Shown here in pieces: positions 8,113 through 16,898 of a stretch of DNA of 45,864 nt (its first letter is position 1; every line of letters begins with the position of its first letter). The notes below the pieces were generated by a model. That model did not search any database and was not told the origin of the DNA. It saw only the letters and a list, made by a program, of their open reading frames with translations. Position numbers and translations under genes: made by a program. Location of the stretch: contig NZ_CAKTVU010000016.1 in NCBI RefSeq assembly GCF_934630535.1, positions 1 to 45,864 of the forward strand, in the 5' to 3' direction. This DNA is from an uncultured Senegalimassilia sp. Its GTDB lineage: Bacteria > Actinomycetota > Coriobacteriia > Coriobacteriales > Eggerthellaceae.

Positions 8113-8687
8113 GATCGTTCCTTTACCGATCGATATCGTGTAAACCGTAAGGCCTTCCCTACTCGGAAAAGCGGTTGCCCCTCGTCAGGAACGCGGCTGG
8201 GCAAGCGGACACGCCCAAATCGCCCAACCCGGAAACGCACACGGCACAAGCCCGAGTTCGCTGCGAACATACGCCACGTCTAACGGACGCACGCAGCGGC
8301 TAAGCCCCGTGTGCTACAGATATCGATAGGAATAATAATAGGAAGGAAAGCAGGGCTTTGTTGCGCCGGAAATGTCGGCTGCCTTACCTGCGACATGCAT
8401 CATTCGGACGTTGGTGGCGCGCAGCGCAACAGCCAGCTCAGCGGGGTGCTGAGCGCTGCGGAATGCGGCGATATGTCCGTTCACGATGCTCATGGGCGCT
8501 ACTCTACCACAGTCGAGTGCTTTTCCGTCCAGGATTTTCACGAACGGTAACATTATTTCCTAGCAAAGCGGTTCGTATTTGCGAAACAAGAGGGAATGTG
8601 AGCCCTGAACCATGCCGAAGCTGAACGAATGCGAACCGCGCAGCGCCCTTCCCCGGTCAACCGGCCAGGTCATCGCCCCCGAACGCA
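8113..8687. other. Long intergenic region, nothing recognised
   Basis: About 575 nt between the SSS gene and the paaK terminator. Short open frames run through it on both strands but have no family resemblance and no convincing ribosome-binding sites. No riboswitch, tRNA or clear promoter was recognised. The GGAAGGAAAGCAG stretch near 8340 looks superficially like SRP RNA but lacks the rest of its conserved core. Confidence 0.4.
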
Positions 8688-8716
8688 GCGAAGCCGGACA
8701 CGTGGCCCGGCTTCGC
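8688..8716 (-). terminator. Possible terminator of paaK
   Basis: A perfect 10-bp stem (GCGAAGCCGG at 8688-8697, complement at 8707-8716) lies 27 nt beyond the paaK stop. The T-run on the minus strand is poor. Confidence 0.5.
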
Positions 8717-8742
8717 TTCTCATTCAACTTGTTCGCAAGCTT

Positions 8743-9984
8743 TTAGTAGCGGGAATCGAAGATGCGCTTCGACTTCTTCTCGCTGCGCGGCAGCTCGCCC
8801 ATGGGAACGCCCTTCGCCTCGGGGGTGCAGCCGATCTTCGCCTTGAAGATAGCCGCCAGCTGCTCCTCGCAGCGCTCGCGCTCCTCGCCCTCAAGCGGCG
8901 TCTCGAACAGCACGGTAAGCACATCGCGGCCATTGATGGCCTCGATCATCACCTGATACTCGGACGACGCGCCGTCGGTGAACTGCAGCACCTCCTCGAT
9001 CTGCGAGGGGAACATGTTGCAGCCCTTCACCTTGACCATGTCGTCGGTGCGGCCCGTCAGGATGTCGATGCGCGGGTGGTGGCTGCCGAACTTGCACTTG
9101 CAGTCGCCGGGGATGAAGCGCGTAAGATCGTGCGTGCGGTAACGGATGAGCGGCGCGCCCTCCTTGCGCAGCGTGGTGAGCACCAGCTCGCCCACTTCGC
9201 CGTCGGGCAGCTGCTCGCCGGTTTTCGGGTCGACGATCTCGCAATATACGTAGTCTTCCCAGATGTGCATGCCATGATGCTCTTCGCAGGAGATGCCGAT
9301 GCCCGGACCGTAAATCTCGGTCAGGCCGTAGATGTCGAAGATCTCGATACCCAATTCGTTGGCGATGCGCTGGCGCATCTTCTCGCCCCAACGCTCGGAG
9401 CCGATAACGCCCTTGCGCAGGTCGAGCTTGTCGCGCAGGCCGCGCTTCTCGATCTCCTCGGCCAGCAGCAGCGCATAGCTGGACGTACCCGTGATGACGG
9501 TGGAATGCAGATCCTGCATCATCTTCAGCTGCTTCTCGGTGTTGCCGGGGCCCATGGGGATGGCCATGGCGCCCAGGCGCTCGCAGCCCAGCTGGAAGCC
9601 GATGCCGGCAGTCCACAGGCCATAACCGGGGGTGATTTGAATGCGGTCGGTGTTCGTGATGCCCGCCGTCTCATAGCAGCGCGCGAACATGGTGGCCCAA
9701 TCGTCGACGTCCTTCTGCGTATAGGGGATTACGACCGGGGTGCCCGTAGTGCCCGAGGAGCTGTGGATACGGATAATCTTCTCATCTGGCACCGCCTGCA
9801 GTCCCAACGGGTATGCCTCGCGCAAATCCGCCTTTTCCGAGAACGGCAGCTTCTCGAAATCTTCCTGGGTTTGCACGTCGGACAGATCGATGTCCTTGAA
9901 TTTACGAGCGTAGAAGGCAGAACGGTCCTTCAGGGTTTTGAACTGCTCTTTGATGATCTCAAGCTGCTCCGGCTTCATCTGCAT
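8743..9984 (-). CDS. paaK: Phenylacetate-CoA ligase family (AMP-forming)
   Basis: 413 residues, the usual size for a short PaaK. It joins arylacetates (phenylacetate, indoleacetate) to CoA through an acyl-adenylate. The adenylate-forming motifs are visible: phosphate loop HSSSGTTGTPVVIPYT near residue 75, YGLTEIYGPGIG near 215, YRTHDLTRFI and GRTDDMVKVKGCNMFPSQIEE near 300-320, and the C-terminal lysine region RSEKKSKRIFDSRY. It lies downstream of iorAB on the same strand, but an apparent terminator separates them. Paired with IOR it fits aromatic 2-oxoacid metabolism, either activating imported arylacetates or running toward free acid. The direction is inference. Confidence 0.93.
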   Translation of the reverse strand: MQMKPEQLEIIKEQFKTLKDRSAFYARKFKDIDLSDVQTQEDFEKLPFSEKADLREAYPLGLQAVPDEKIIRIHSSSGTTGTPVVIPYTQKDVDDWATMFARCYETAGITNTDRIQITPGYGLWTAGIGFQLGCERLGAMAIPMGPGNTEKQLKMMQDLHSTVITGTSSYALLLAEEIEKRGLRDKLDLRKGVIGSERWGEKMRQRIANELGIEIFDIYGLTEIYGPGIGISCEEHHGMHIWEDYVYCEIVDPKTGEQLPDGEVGELVLTTLRKEGAPLIRYRTHDLTRFIPGDCKCKFGSHHPRIDILTGRTDDMVKVKGCNMFPSQIEEVLQFTDGASSEYQVMIEAINGRDVLTVLFETPLEGEERERCEEQLAAIFKAKIGCTPEAKGVPMGELPRSEKKSKRIFDSRY

Positions 9985-10234
9985 AGTATGCTCCCTTGTT
10001 CAAATGGCTTGCTTCTTTGTTATTCATGCTGTGTGAGGAAAAGTGCGTAGGCGCTTCAAGCCCGAAAAGGCTGCGGGAAAGCACGACAAATCGGCCCCAA
10101 GCCTTACAGGTCTTGAAGCTAAAGCCATCGACCAGCCAACGCGTTGCGCGCGGCCGAGGAAAAGTGGATGTCGAATACCGAAGTCATACTGGTCATTGTA
10201 GGCCATACAACACCGCAAGCAACCCCCAAAACCG

Positions 10235-10263
10235 GCAACGGGACCGATTTCCGGTCCCGTTGC
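10235..10263 (-). terminator. Terminator between iorB and paaK
   Basis: A perfect 12-bp stem (GCAACGGGACCG at 10235-10246, complement at 10252-10263). On the minus strand it is followed by CGGTTTTGGGGG. It lies 24 nt past the iorB stop. The rest of 9985-10286 shows nothing else recognisable. Confidence 0.7.
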
Positions 10264-10286
10264 TTGTTATGCGGGGTTCTGCGCCG

Positions 10287-10883
10287 CTATTCCCCCACCG
10301 CCACGTTGATGGCTTGCAGGTTCATATCCACGAAGCGCGGCTTCACGCACGCGGTTACCGCCGCGCGAAGATCATCCAGATCGATAGGCACGCATCCAGT
10401 CTGCAATGCCTTGGCGAGCAACAGGCTGTTGAGCACCTTGAGGCTGCCTGCGGCCTTCGTGAGCGCCGCATCGTCGACGGGAACGAGCTTCGCCTGCGTA
10501 CCCGCAAGCGCGCGCTCCAAGTTCGCAATCACGTCGCTAGCTCGGTACGGGTCCTTCGACAGCGCCGCCGTCACCGGCTGAATCGCGGTGGTGGCGAACA
10601 CCAGCGTCCCTTCAGGGGCAAGGTACGGCAGCACGCGCGCGGCCTCGGCCGGCTCGAACGCGATGACCAGATCGGCGGTTCCCCGGCTGACCAGGGGCGC
10701 GTGAACCTGCTCGCCCTTGTTGCCGATGCGCACGTGCGACACCACGTTGCCGCCGCGCTGCGCCATGCCGATGGTCTCGGCCGTACGCACTTTCCAACCC
10801 TTCTCCAAGGCAGCCTGGGCAAGCACCTTCGCGGCCAACACGGTTCCCTGGCCACCTACGCCCGTAAGCAGGATGTTCAGCAT
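10287..10883 (-). CDS. iorB: Indolepyruvate:ferredoxin oxidoreductase, beta subunit
   Basis: 198 residues, normal for IorB. It begins MLNILLTGVGGQGTVLAAKV, the glycine-rich start of the gamma-type (POR_N) fold, followed by ETIGMAQRGGNVVSHVRIG. With IorA it oxidatively decarboxylates aryl pyruvates (from Trp, Phe, Tyr transamination) to arylacetyl-CoA, reducing ferredoxin. The ATG at 10883 sits one base after the iorA stop with GGAGG upstream, so translation is coupled. An in-frame extension reaching 11198 runs through iorA and is not coding. Confidence 0.95.
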   Translation of the reverse strand: MLNILLTGVGGQGTVLAAKVLAQAALEKGWKVRTAETIGMAQRGGNVVSHVRIGNKGEQVHAPLVSRGTADLVIAFEPAEAARVLPYLAPEGTLVFATTAIQPVTAALSKDPYRASDVIANLERALAGTQAKLVPVDDAALTKAAGSLKVLNSLLLAKALQTGCVPIDLDDLRAAVTACVKPRFVDMNLQAINVAVGE

Positions 10884-10884
10884 G

Positions 10885-12828
10885 CTAGGCCTCCTTCTTC
10901 TCGCTTGCGGCGTCAACCACGGAGATGCAGTCGAACGGGCACACCTGCGTGCACAGCCCGCACCCGTTGCACTGGCCGGCGTCGATGAACGCTTGGCCGC
11001 GCTCCCCGCTTTTCGGGCCGCGGGCGTCGGCGTTGAAGCCGATGCCAGGGCATCCGATCTCGGTGATGCACTTCTTGCAGCCCGTACAACGCTGAGCGTC
11101 CAACACCACGGGAGCCGCCGGCTTGAACAGCTGCACGCAGGGGCTTTCGAACAGGATGGCGGAAGGCCCCTCGAAATCGATTGCCTGACGTGCGGCATCG
11201 ATGGACTGCTGCAGGTTCAGCGGGTCGGCGTGCACGATGCACTCGAACCCGACCGCCTTCAGCACGCCCTCGATGGAAACCGGCTTGCGGCGTTCGCCCA
11301 TCAGCGTCACGCCCGTGCCCGGGTGCGGCTGACTGCCCGTCATGGCGGTGGTGGCGTTGTCCAGCACGCACAGGGTGAAATCGTGGCCGTTGTACACCGC
11401 GTTCACGATTCCCGGCAAACCGCTGGCGAAAAAGGTCGAGTCACCCACGAACGCCAAGGCTTTCTTCTGCGGCTCGGCCACGGAGAAGCCCTGCGCCATG
11501 GTGATGCCGGCGCCCATGCACAGGCACGTATCCACCGCATCGAGCGGCATGGCGTTGCCCAGCGTATAGCATCCGATATCGCCGCAGAGCACCGCCGGCG
11601 TCTTGCCAAGCGCGCGTTTCACGGCATAGAAGCTGCCGCGATGCGGGCAGCCCGGGCACAGCACAGGCGGGCGTACCGGCAAAGGCTGCTCGGGGTCGGC
11701 GGCTTCATAAGATGCCGCTTCCTCGGTTTGGGCAAGCTCAGGAACGCCAAGGTAGACGGCCAAACGAGCAAGGATGTCATCGACATCGTTTTCGCCGCGG
11801 TCGCGCGCCTCGCCCGTCAGCTTGCCGTGCGTGTTGTATTCGGCATGCGTCTTGCCGGCGAATGCCAGCAGCTCGTCCTCCAACACGTGGTCAAGCTCTT
11901 CAAGGACGAGCACGTCGGTCAGGCCCTTGGCGAACTCCGCGCACGTACGCTCGGGGAACGGGAAGGGGGTGCCAACCTGCCAGAAGCGATACGCCGGCAG
12001 CTGCACGCCCCGATCGTTCGCGCGCTCCTCGAGCAAGCGAAGCGCTTCGAGGGCATAGGCTGCCGACACGCCGCCGGCGACAATGCCATAGCGGGTGATC
12101 TTACCCGCCACGCGACGCTCATCGACGGGATTAAACGCACCGAAAACGGGGTTCATCGCATAATCGACGGCGATTGCGCGCAGGCGCTCGTTGATCTCCC
12201 CATGCCCCTCAAAAGCGCGTTTCGGGAAGATAACCCAACGCGGGTCGCGCTCGAAGCCTTCCTCGGGCACAGGCTTGGCATGCGTTTCCTCGGCAATGTC
12301 GAAGAACGTCGAAGCATGGCACACGCGCGTAGTGGGGCGCATGATTACCGGCGTCTTGTAACGCTCGGACAGCTGGAACGCGGCCTTCATCATGGCGAAA
12401 CCCTGATCGGGCGTTGCCGGGTCGAGCACCGGGACCTTGGCGAAATTGCCGAACCTGCGTGTATCCTGCTCGGTTTGCGACGAGATAGGGCCGGGATCGT
12501 CGGCAACGAACAGCACCGTGCCGCCCTTCACACCCACGTAGTTCAGGCTCATCAGCGGGTCGCTTGCCACGTTCAGACCCACCTGCTTGCAGGTGAACAG
12601 CGTACGTGCGCCGCAGTACGATGCACCGGCGAGCAGCTCGAGCGCGCTCTTCTCGTTTGTGGACCACTCAACGTGGACGCCCTGAGCGGCGCCGGAAGCA
12701 TGCAGCTTCGCCACGGTTTCCGTTACCTCGGACGACGGCGTCCCCGGATAGCCGGCGACAACGCGCACCCCCGCCTCAAGCGCGGCATGAGCGAACGCCT
12801 CATTGCCCATAAGCAGTTTTTTCGTCAT
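10885..12828 (-). CDS. iorA: Indolepyruvate:ferredoxin oxidoreductase, alpha subunit
   Basis: 647 residues. The N-terminal pyrimidine-binding domain starts MTKKLLMGNEAFAHAALEAG with AGYPGTPSSE. The thiamine diphosphate domain has CPGCPHRGSF (about 380), GDIGCYTLG and GDSTFFASG with NAVYN (about 455). Two C-terminal 4Fe-4S motifs are CTGCKKC..C and CNGCGLC..C followed by PFDC, as in the archaeal and clostridial enzymes. It is oxygen-sensitive and cytosolic and needs ferredoxin, which fits a strict anaerobe fermenting amino acids. It forms an operon with iorB (1-nt gap). A parS site lies in its upstream region. The transported aromatic acids could enter through a neighbouring carrier, but nothing shows it. 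Confidence 0.96.
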   Translation of the reverse strand: MTKKLLMGNEAFAHAALEAGVRVVAGYPGTPSSEVTETVAKLHASGAAQGVHVEWSTNEKSALELLAGASYCGARTLFTCKQVGLNVASDPLMSLNYVGVKGGTVLFVADDPGPISSQTEQDTRRFGNFAKVPVLDPATPDQGFAMMKAAFQLSERYKTPVIMRPTTRVCHASTFFDIAEETHAKPVPEEGFERDPRWVIFPKRAFEGHGEINERLRAIAVDYAMNPVFGAFNPVDERRVAGKITRYGIVAGGVSAAYALEALRLLEERANDRGVQLPAYRFWQVGTPFPFPERTCAEFAKGLTDVLVLEELDHVLEDELLAFAGKTHAEYNTHGKLTGEARDRGENDVDDILARLAVYLGVPELAQTEEAASYEAADPEQPLPVRPPVLCPGCPHRGSFYAVKRALGKTPAVLCGDIGCYTLGNAMPLDAVDTCLCMGAGITMAQGFSVAEPQKKALAFVGDSTFFASGLPGIVNAVYNGHDFTLCVLDNATTAMTGSQPHPGTGVTLMGERRKPVSIEGVLKAVGFECIVHADPLNLQQSIDAARQAIDFEGPSAILFESPCVQLFKPAAPVVLDAQRCTGCKKCITEIGCPGIGFNADARGPKSGERGQAFIDAGQCNGCGLCTQVCPFDCISVVDAASEKKEA

Positions 12829-12872
12829 ATGTTTCCCCGCTCCAAAGCCAATTTCAGGAATCGCTCCTGCGC

Positions 12873-12888
12873 TGTTTCACGTGAAACA
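12873..12888. other. parS site (ParB binding), perfect
   Basis: Exact TGTTTCACGTGAAACA, upstream of iorA, between its start and the purE terminator. Confidence 0.93.
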
Positions 12889-12926
12889 GCGTGGAGGGAA
12901 TCGTCTTGATACCTGTTCATGATAGC

Positions 12927-12957
12927 AAAAGGGCGACAGGTTACCCCGTCGCCCTTT
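12927..12957 (-). terminator. Terminator of purE
   Basis: Stem AAAGGGCGAC (12928-12937) pairs with GTCGCCCTTT (12948-12957) around a 10-nt loop, with TTTT following on the minus strand. It lies 16 nt past the purE stop. Confidence 0.8.
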
Positions 12958-12972
12958 CGCAAGCGGCCCGCT

Positions 12973-13443
12973 TTATGCCTCGGCCATGGCCTTCTTCATG
13001 TCGATGATCTTCTGGCGAGCACCATCGCAGCCGGTACCCATGATCTGCACCGCCAAGATTGCCGCGTTCTTCGCGCCGTTGATGGCGACGGTGGCAACCG
13101 GCACGCCGGAAGGCATCTGCACCATGGACAGCAGCGAATCCAGACCGCCCAGGTCGCTCGTCTTCATGGGAACGGCGATGACCGGGTCGGGGGTGTAAGC
13201 GGCGACCACGCCGCCCAGATGAGCCGCCTTGCCGGCAGCGGCGATGATGACCTTGATGCCGCGCTCGTGCGCGGTGGAGGCCCACTCGTGCACCTCGGCG
13301 GGCTTACGGTGCGCGCTGGCCACCTTCACCTCATACGGCACGCCGAACTCCTCAAGCTGCTTCATGCAAGGCTCCATGGCGGGCATATCGCTTTCGGAGC
13401 CCATGATGATGCCGATGACGGGATTCTTATGATCGCAAGACAT
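12973..13443 (-). CDS. purE: N5-carboxyaminoimidazole ribonucleotide mutase
   Basis: 156 residues, the class I PurE size. It moves the carboxyl group of N5-CAIR to C4 to give CAIR in de novo purine synthesis, acting as an octamer. Signature segments are GIIMGSESDMPAME at the N-terminus, the SAHRKP active-site motif near residue 43, and AAAGKAAHLGGVVAAYT with SLLSMVQMPSGVPVATVAINGAKNAA in the second half. No purK is seen beside it in the window. ATG at 13443 follows AAAGGG. The gene is monocistronic with its own terminator. Confidence 0.96.
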   Translation of the reverse strand: MSCDHKNPVIGIIMGSESDMPAMEPCMKQLEEFGVPYEVKVASAHRKPAEVHEWASTAHERGIKVIIAAAGKAAHLGGVVAAYTPDPVIAVPMKTSDLGGLDSLLSMVQMPSGVPVATVAINGAKNAAILAVQIMGTGCDGARQKIIDMKKAMAEA

Positions 13444-13654
13444 TTCGCAACCCTTTCAACACGTGATTTGCTCTCAAAGGCAGTGTAGCGCGGAAGAGAG
13501 GGCATAATGAAAACCGCACGCAAATTATGGGAGACCGGAACACGCCAAAGCCAGGGAAGCGGGAGCAGCGCAGTCAGGGAAGCAAACCCGGGAAAGCTGG
13601 ACCCAAACAGCAAGAGCAAAATTGCGAAACCCGATTAGCGGGTTCGAAAAAGCA

Positions 13655-13686
13655 ACAGGCCCGATGGCTTTCACCATCGGGCCTGT
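13655..13686 (-). terminator. Terminator of tRNA-Phe
   Basis: A perfect 13-bp stem (ACAGGCCCGATGG at 13655-13667, complement at 13674-13686), followed on the minus strand by TGCTTTTTC. It lies directly behind the tRNA. The remainder of 13444-13654 shows nothing recognisable. Confidence 0.85.
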
Positions 13687-13694
13687 AAAGTTCA

Positions 13695-13770
13695 TGGTGG
13701 TCGGAGGGGGACTTGAACCCTCGGCACGGGGATTTTCAGTCCCCTGCTCTACCAACTGAGCTACCCGACC
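13695..13770 (-). tRNA. tRNA-Phe (anticodon GAA)
   Basis: 76 nt with encoded CCA. On the minus strand the acceptor GGTCGGG pairs with TCCGACC. The anticodon arm GGGGA-CTGAAAA-TCCCC carries GAA, and the T loop is TTCAAGT. The T stem GAGGG/CCCCC contains one A-C mismatch (position 50-64). Confidence 0.96.
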
Positions 13771-13800
13771 AGAAGTCGTTCGTTGCGAACGCAAGATAGT

Positions 13801-13829
13801 ATAATACGGCAGTGCATGTCATTCGTCAA
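13801..13829 (-). promoter_or_regulatory. Promoter of tRNA-Phe
   Basis: On the minus strand, TTGACG (13824-13829) and TATTAT (13801-13806) have a 17-nt spacer, 31 nt before the tRNA. The rest of 13771-14040 shows nothing else recognised. Confidence 0.65.
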
Positions 13830-14040
13830 CCCTGTTTCCTAACTTTTTTGAGCACGTTTTCCTTCTCGGGAGAACGCGCCCAAACCAGCCCTTAAACGAG
13901 CGTGTGACCAGCAGATACGCCAACTCGCTTAAGACCGCTCGGCAACAGCGGCGAACCCGCACACAACTTGCCGCCGAACAGCTGGCTACGAAACCACTGC
14001 CAAGAACGCGGCTTGCGCGTCCTTTCGGCAACGCGGCTTG

Positions 14041-15369
14041 CTACTTGCACTCGGCGCAGCCGCTGCCGAACAGCAGCTCCTTCTCCTCGCCGGGAAGCAC
14101 GGCGCGAGCCTGATCGCGCAGGTTGTTCACGCCGATGAAGAACTGGCGCATCATGACGACCAGCAGGTAGCGGCCCTTCGGGGTCAGCGTCAGCTCATCG
14201 GCATTGTCGGTAGCGAACGCGCCCGAGGCCTTCATGAACGCCATTTCCACCGGCAGGCCCATCTCCACCGAGCAACCGAAGTCCTTCTTGAACTGGCGCT
14301 TATCAAGGCGCAGGCCGAACAGCTGCATCATGAAGCGGTAACGCATGCGATCGCGCTTGCTGAAGGTTGTTTTGCCCATAATGGACATATGACCTGCTTC
14401 GATGCACTTGTTGTAGTCCTTCACGCTGAAGGTGTTCACATACAGGTTGCTGCCCAGGTACGTGATGCCGCCGCTGCCGATGGCGGGATATTCCTCGTAG
14501 TCGACCACGTACTCGTCGATCATGGCGTCCTCGCCGGCAGCCGACGTGTTCCTCTTGTTGAACGTCCACGCCGAACCGTGCTCGAACAGATGCAGCGGGC
14601 CGCCCGTCAGCAACTCGCAGATGATCTCGTAGTATTTCTGCTCGCGAGCGTAATCCACCTTGCCCACGGTACGCGCCAGGCTGCGCTCGACCGACGGCGA
14701 TGCCATCAGCGGATAGAACGTGGTCTGCGTGCAGCCGCTCTCGATGACGCGCTCGATATCGTTGATCAGAATGTCCTCGGTTTGCGCCGGGAAGTTGAAG
14801 ATCATATCGGCGTTCATGGACACGAAGTACGGGCTGGCATCCTGGATGCGCTCGAGGATCTCCTGGCCGCAGCCATACTTGTCGTAGCGGTCCATCTGCT
14901 TGAGCAAGCCGTCGTCGAAGCTCTGCACGCCTACGGACAGGCGCTGCACGCGGCCCTGCAGTTTGTCAAGATAGCTGGGAATCAGGTGGTTCGGATTCGT
15001 CTCGCTCGAAACCTCCTGGATATTGAACAGCTCACGCGCCTGGTCGATGGTGTCGCACAGCTCATCGATCATGATGGTGGGGGTGCCGCCACCGATGTAA
15101 ACGCTGTCGAAGTCGTAGCCCAGGTCCTTCAGCATGCGCATCTCCTTGCGCATATTCTCGAAGTACGGGCGGGCGCGCTCCTCGCTGAACGGGAACCTGT
15201 TGAAGCTGCAGTACGGGCACAGGCGCTCGCAGAATGGCACGTGCATGTACAGCATGTAGCGTTTCCCCTGCTCAGGCGCAGGCATCATCACCTCATCGGT
15301 GGGTTTGAGCTTCAGGTACTGGTTCGTGCATTGACGAACCACGTTCGTAAGCAGGCGCTCTGACAGCAT
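14041..15369 (-). CDS. Radical SAM protein of the coproporphyrinogen III oxidase/HemW family
   Basis: 442 residues. The radical SAM cluster motif is CxxxCxxC in HVPFCERLCPYCSFNRFPF near residue 47-55, and the SAM-binding GGTP is in VYIGGGTPTIM near 93. RLSVGVQSFDDGLLKQMDR matches the HemN/HemW conserved helix. The family includes oxygen-independent coproporphyrinogen dehydrogenases, heme chaperones (HemW) and heme-degrading radical SAM enzymes, and sequence alone does not decide between them. It ends in GSGCAECK, a small Cys pair. No other heme gene is near. Its promoter region contains a perfect inverted repeat around a -10 element, suggesting a dedicated regulator. ATG at 15369 follows AAAGGAG. 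Confidence 0.85.
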   Translation of the reverse strand: MLSERLLTNVVRQCTNQYLKLKPTDEVMMPAPEQGKRYMLYMHVPFCERLCPYCSFNRFPFSEERARPYFENMRKEMRMLKDLGYDFDSVYIGGGTPTIMIDELCDTIDQARELFNIQEVSSETNPNHLIPSYLDKLQGRVQRLSVGVQSFDDGLLKQMDRYDKYGCGQEILERIQDASPYFVSMNADMIFNFPAQTEDILINDIERVIESGCTQTTFYPLMASPSVERSLARTVGKVDYAREQKYYEIICELLTGGPLHLFEHGSAWTFNKRNTSAAGEDAMIDEYVVDYEEYPAIGSGGITYLGSNLYVNTFSVKDYNKCIEAGHMSIMGKTTFSKRDRMRYRFMMQLFGLRLDKRQFKKDFGCSVEMGLPVEMAFMKASGAFATDNADELTLTPKGRYLLVVMMRQFFIGVNNLRDQARAVLPGEEKELLFGSGCAECK

Positions 15370-15399
15370 GTACGCGCGCTCCTTTTCTCGTCCTAGTGA

Positions 15400-15427
15400 A
15401 AACGGTAGGAATTATATCCTACCGTTT
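15400..15427 (-). promoter_or_regulatory. Palindromic operator or terminator with a TATAAT loop
   Basis: Perfect 11-bp arms AAACGGTAGGA (15400-15410) and TCCTACCGTTT (15417-15427) flank a 6-nt centre that reads TATAAT on the minus strand. It sits 30 nt upstream of the radical SAM gene. The matching -35 area is poor. On the minus strand the hairpin is followed by a short T-run, so it could also end purD transcription. Confidence 0.5.
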
Positions 15428-15482
15428 CAGTCTCATATAATCTCGACGAAAGCTTCGCTCCCCGTGCACGAAAGGCGCGGCC

Positions 15483-16775
15483 CTACGCCCAGGCTCCGCG
15501 ACCTGCAGCGGCCTTCGCGCCGATGTCGGAGCGCAGCTGCTTGCCCTCGAAGTTGATGACGTCGCACGCCTCGTAGGCCTTCTCGCGGGCATCGTCGAAC
15601 GTCTTGCCCAGCGCAACCACGTTGAGCACGCGGCCGCCGGCAGTGACGAGCTCGCCGTCGGCGTTGCGAGCGGTGCCGGCGTGGAACACCGTCACGCCCT
15701 CCATGGCCTCGGCATCCTCAACGCCCAGGATGACCTTGCCCTTCTCGTACTTGCCCGGGTAACCGGCGGAAGCCAGCACCACGCACACGGCCCACTGGTC
15801 GTCCCACTCGAGCTCGATATCGTCGGGACGGCCTTCGGCCACGGCCATCATGACGTCGACCAGGTCGGTCTTCAGGCGCGGCAGCACGACCTGCGTCTCG
15901 GGATCGCCGAAACGGGCGTTGTACTCGAGCACCTTCGGGCCCTCGGGCGTCAGCATGAAGCCGCCGTAGAGCACACCGCGGTAATCGTTCTTGAAGGGCT
16001 CGCGCGCCGTTGCGGCGGCGGCAACCCGCATCATGTGCGTCATGTTCGCAAGCTCCTCATCGGTGACGATGGGCACCGGGGAGTACACGCCCATGCCGCC
16101 CGTGTTCGGGCCGCGGTCGCCATCGAAGGCGCGCTTGTGGTCCTGGGCGGTTGCCATGCAGTGAGCCTTACCGCCGGAAACGAACGCGAGCAGCGAGCAC
16201 TCCGGGCCGGTCAGGCACTCCTCCACGACCACCTTCGAACCCGCCGAGCCGAACGCACCGTCGAAGCAGCTGCGCACGGCGTCCTCGGCCACCTCGATGG
16301 TGTCGGCAACCACGACGCCCTTGCCAGCGGCCAGGCCGTCGGCCTTCACGACGACGGGGGCGCCCAGTTCGTGCACGTACGCAAGCGCCGGCTCAAGCTC
16401 GGTGAAGCTGCCATAGCGAGCCGTGGGAATGCCGTTGGCCTCCATGAACTCCTTGCTGTACGTCTTGCTGCCCTCAAGCTGCGCACCCTGCGCATCCGGG
16501 CCGAAGACCGCCACGCCGGCTTCGCGCAGCACGTCGGCCACACCCGCCACCAGCGGCGCTTCCGGGCCGATGACCACCAGGTCGATGGCGTTGCCCTTCA
16601 CGAACTCCAGAACGGCCTGGCCGTCCTCGGCGTTCAGGCCCGCCACGTTCTGCGCGACGGATTCCGTTCCGCCGTTGCCCGGGGCCGCGTACAGGTTGTC
16701 GGTACGGGGGGATTTCGCCAAGGCCCACGCAATGGCGTGCTCACGGCCGCCGCCGCCCAAAACCAAGATGTTCAT
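15483..16775 (-). CDS. purD: Phosphoribosylamine-glycine ligase (GAR synthetase)
   Basis: 430 residues, the normal length. It joins phosphoribosylamine and glycine with ATP hydrolysis, the second step of purine synthesis. It starts MNILVLGGGGREHAIAWALA, the PurD signature. ATP-grasp elements follow: PVVVKADGLAAGKGVVVA near 145, EECLTGPECSLLAFVSG near 185, RGPNTGGMGVYSP near 220 and EYNARFGDPETQVVLPRL near 285. The start at 16775 has GGAGGG upstream, and an in-frame extension to 16847 is not conserved. It lies 120 nt downstream of purA on the same strand, so co-transcription is likely. Confidence 0.96.
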   Translation of the reverse strand: MNILVLGGGGREHAIAWALAKSPRTDNLYAAPGNGGTESVAQNVAGLNAEDGQAVLEFVKGNAIDLVVIGPEAPLVAGVADVLREAGVAVFGPDAQGAQLEGSKTYSKEFMEANGIPTARYGSFTELEPALAYVHELGAPVVVKADGLAAGKGVVVADTIEVAEDAVRSCFDGAFGSAGSKVVVEECLTGPECSLLAFVSGGKAHCMATAQDHKRAFDGDRGPNTGGMGVYSPVPIVTDEELANMTHMMRVAAAATAREPFKNDYRGVLYGGFMLTPEGPKVLEYNARFGDPETQVVLPRLKTDLVDVMMAVAEGRPDDIELEWDDQWAVCVVLASAGYPGKYEKGKVILGVEDAEAMEGVTVFHAGTARNADGELVTAGGRVLNVVALGKTFDDAREKAYEACDVINFEGKQLRSDIGAKAAAGRGAWA

Positions 16776-16898
16776 GTAACAAACCCTCCATTTCCAGCTC
16801 TCGGATAATATGCGTGTGCGGGACTGCAGACTCATGCAGCCCCGCACGGGATTCGCTTCGCTATTCAGTGACAGCAGTCCATCAAGCTAATCGGCGCC

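Noticed and set aside
8320..8360. SRP RNA-like GGAAGGAAAGCAGGG
   Set aside because: The surrounding sequence does not form the conserved domain IV hairpin and the GGTCCGG part is missing.
10717..12909. 730-residue + strand frame opposite iorA
   Set aside because: Shadow frame; the minus strand carries all the IorA motifs.
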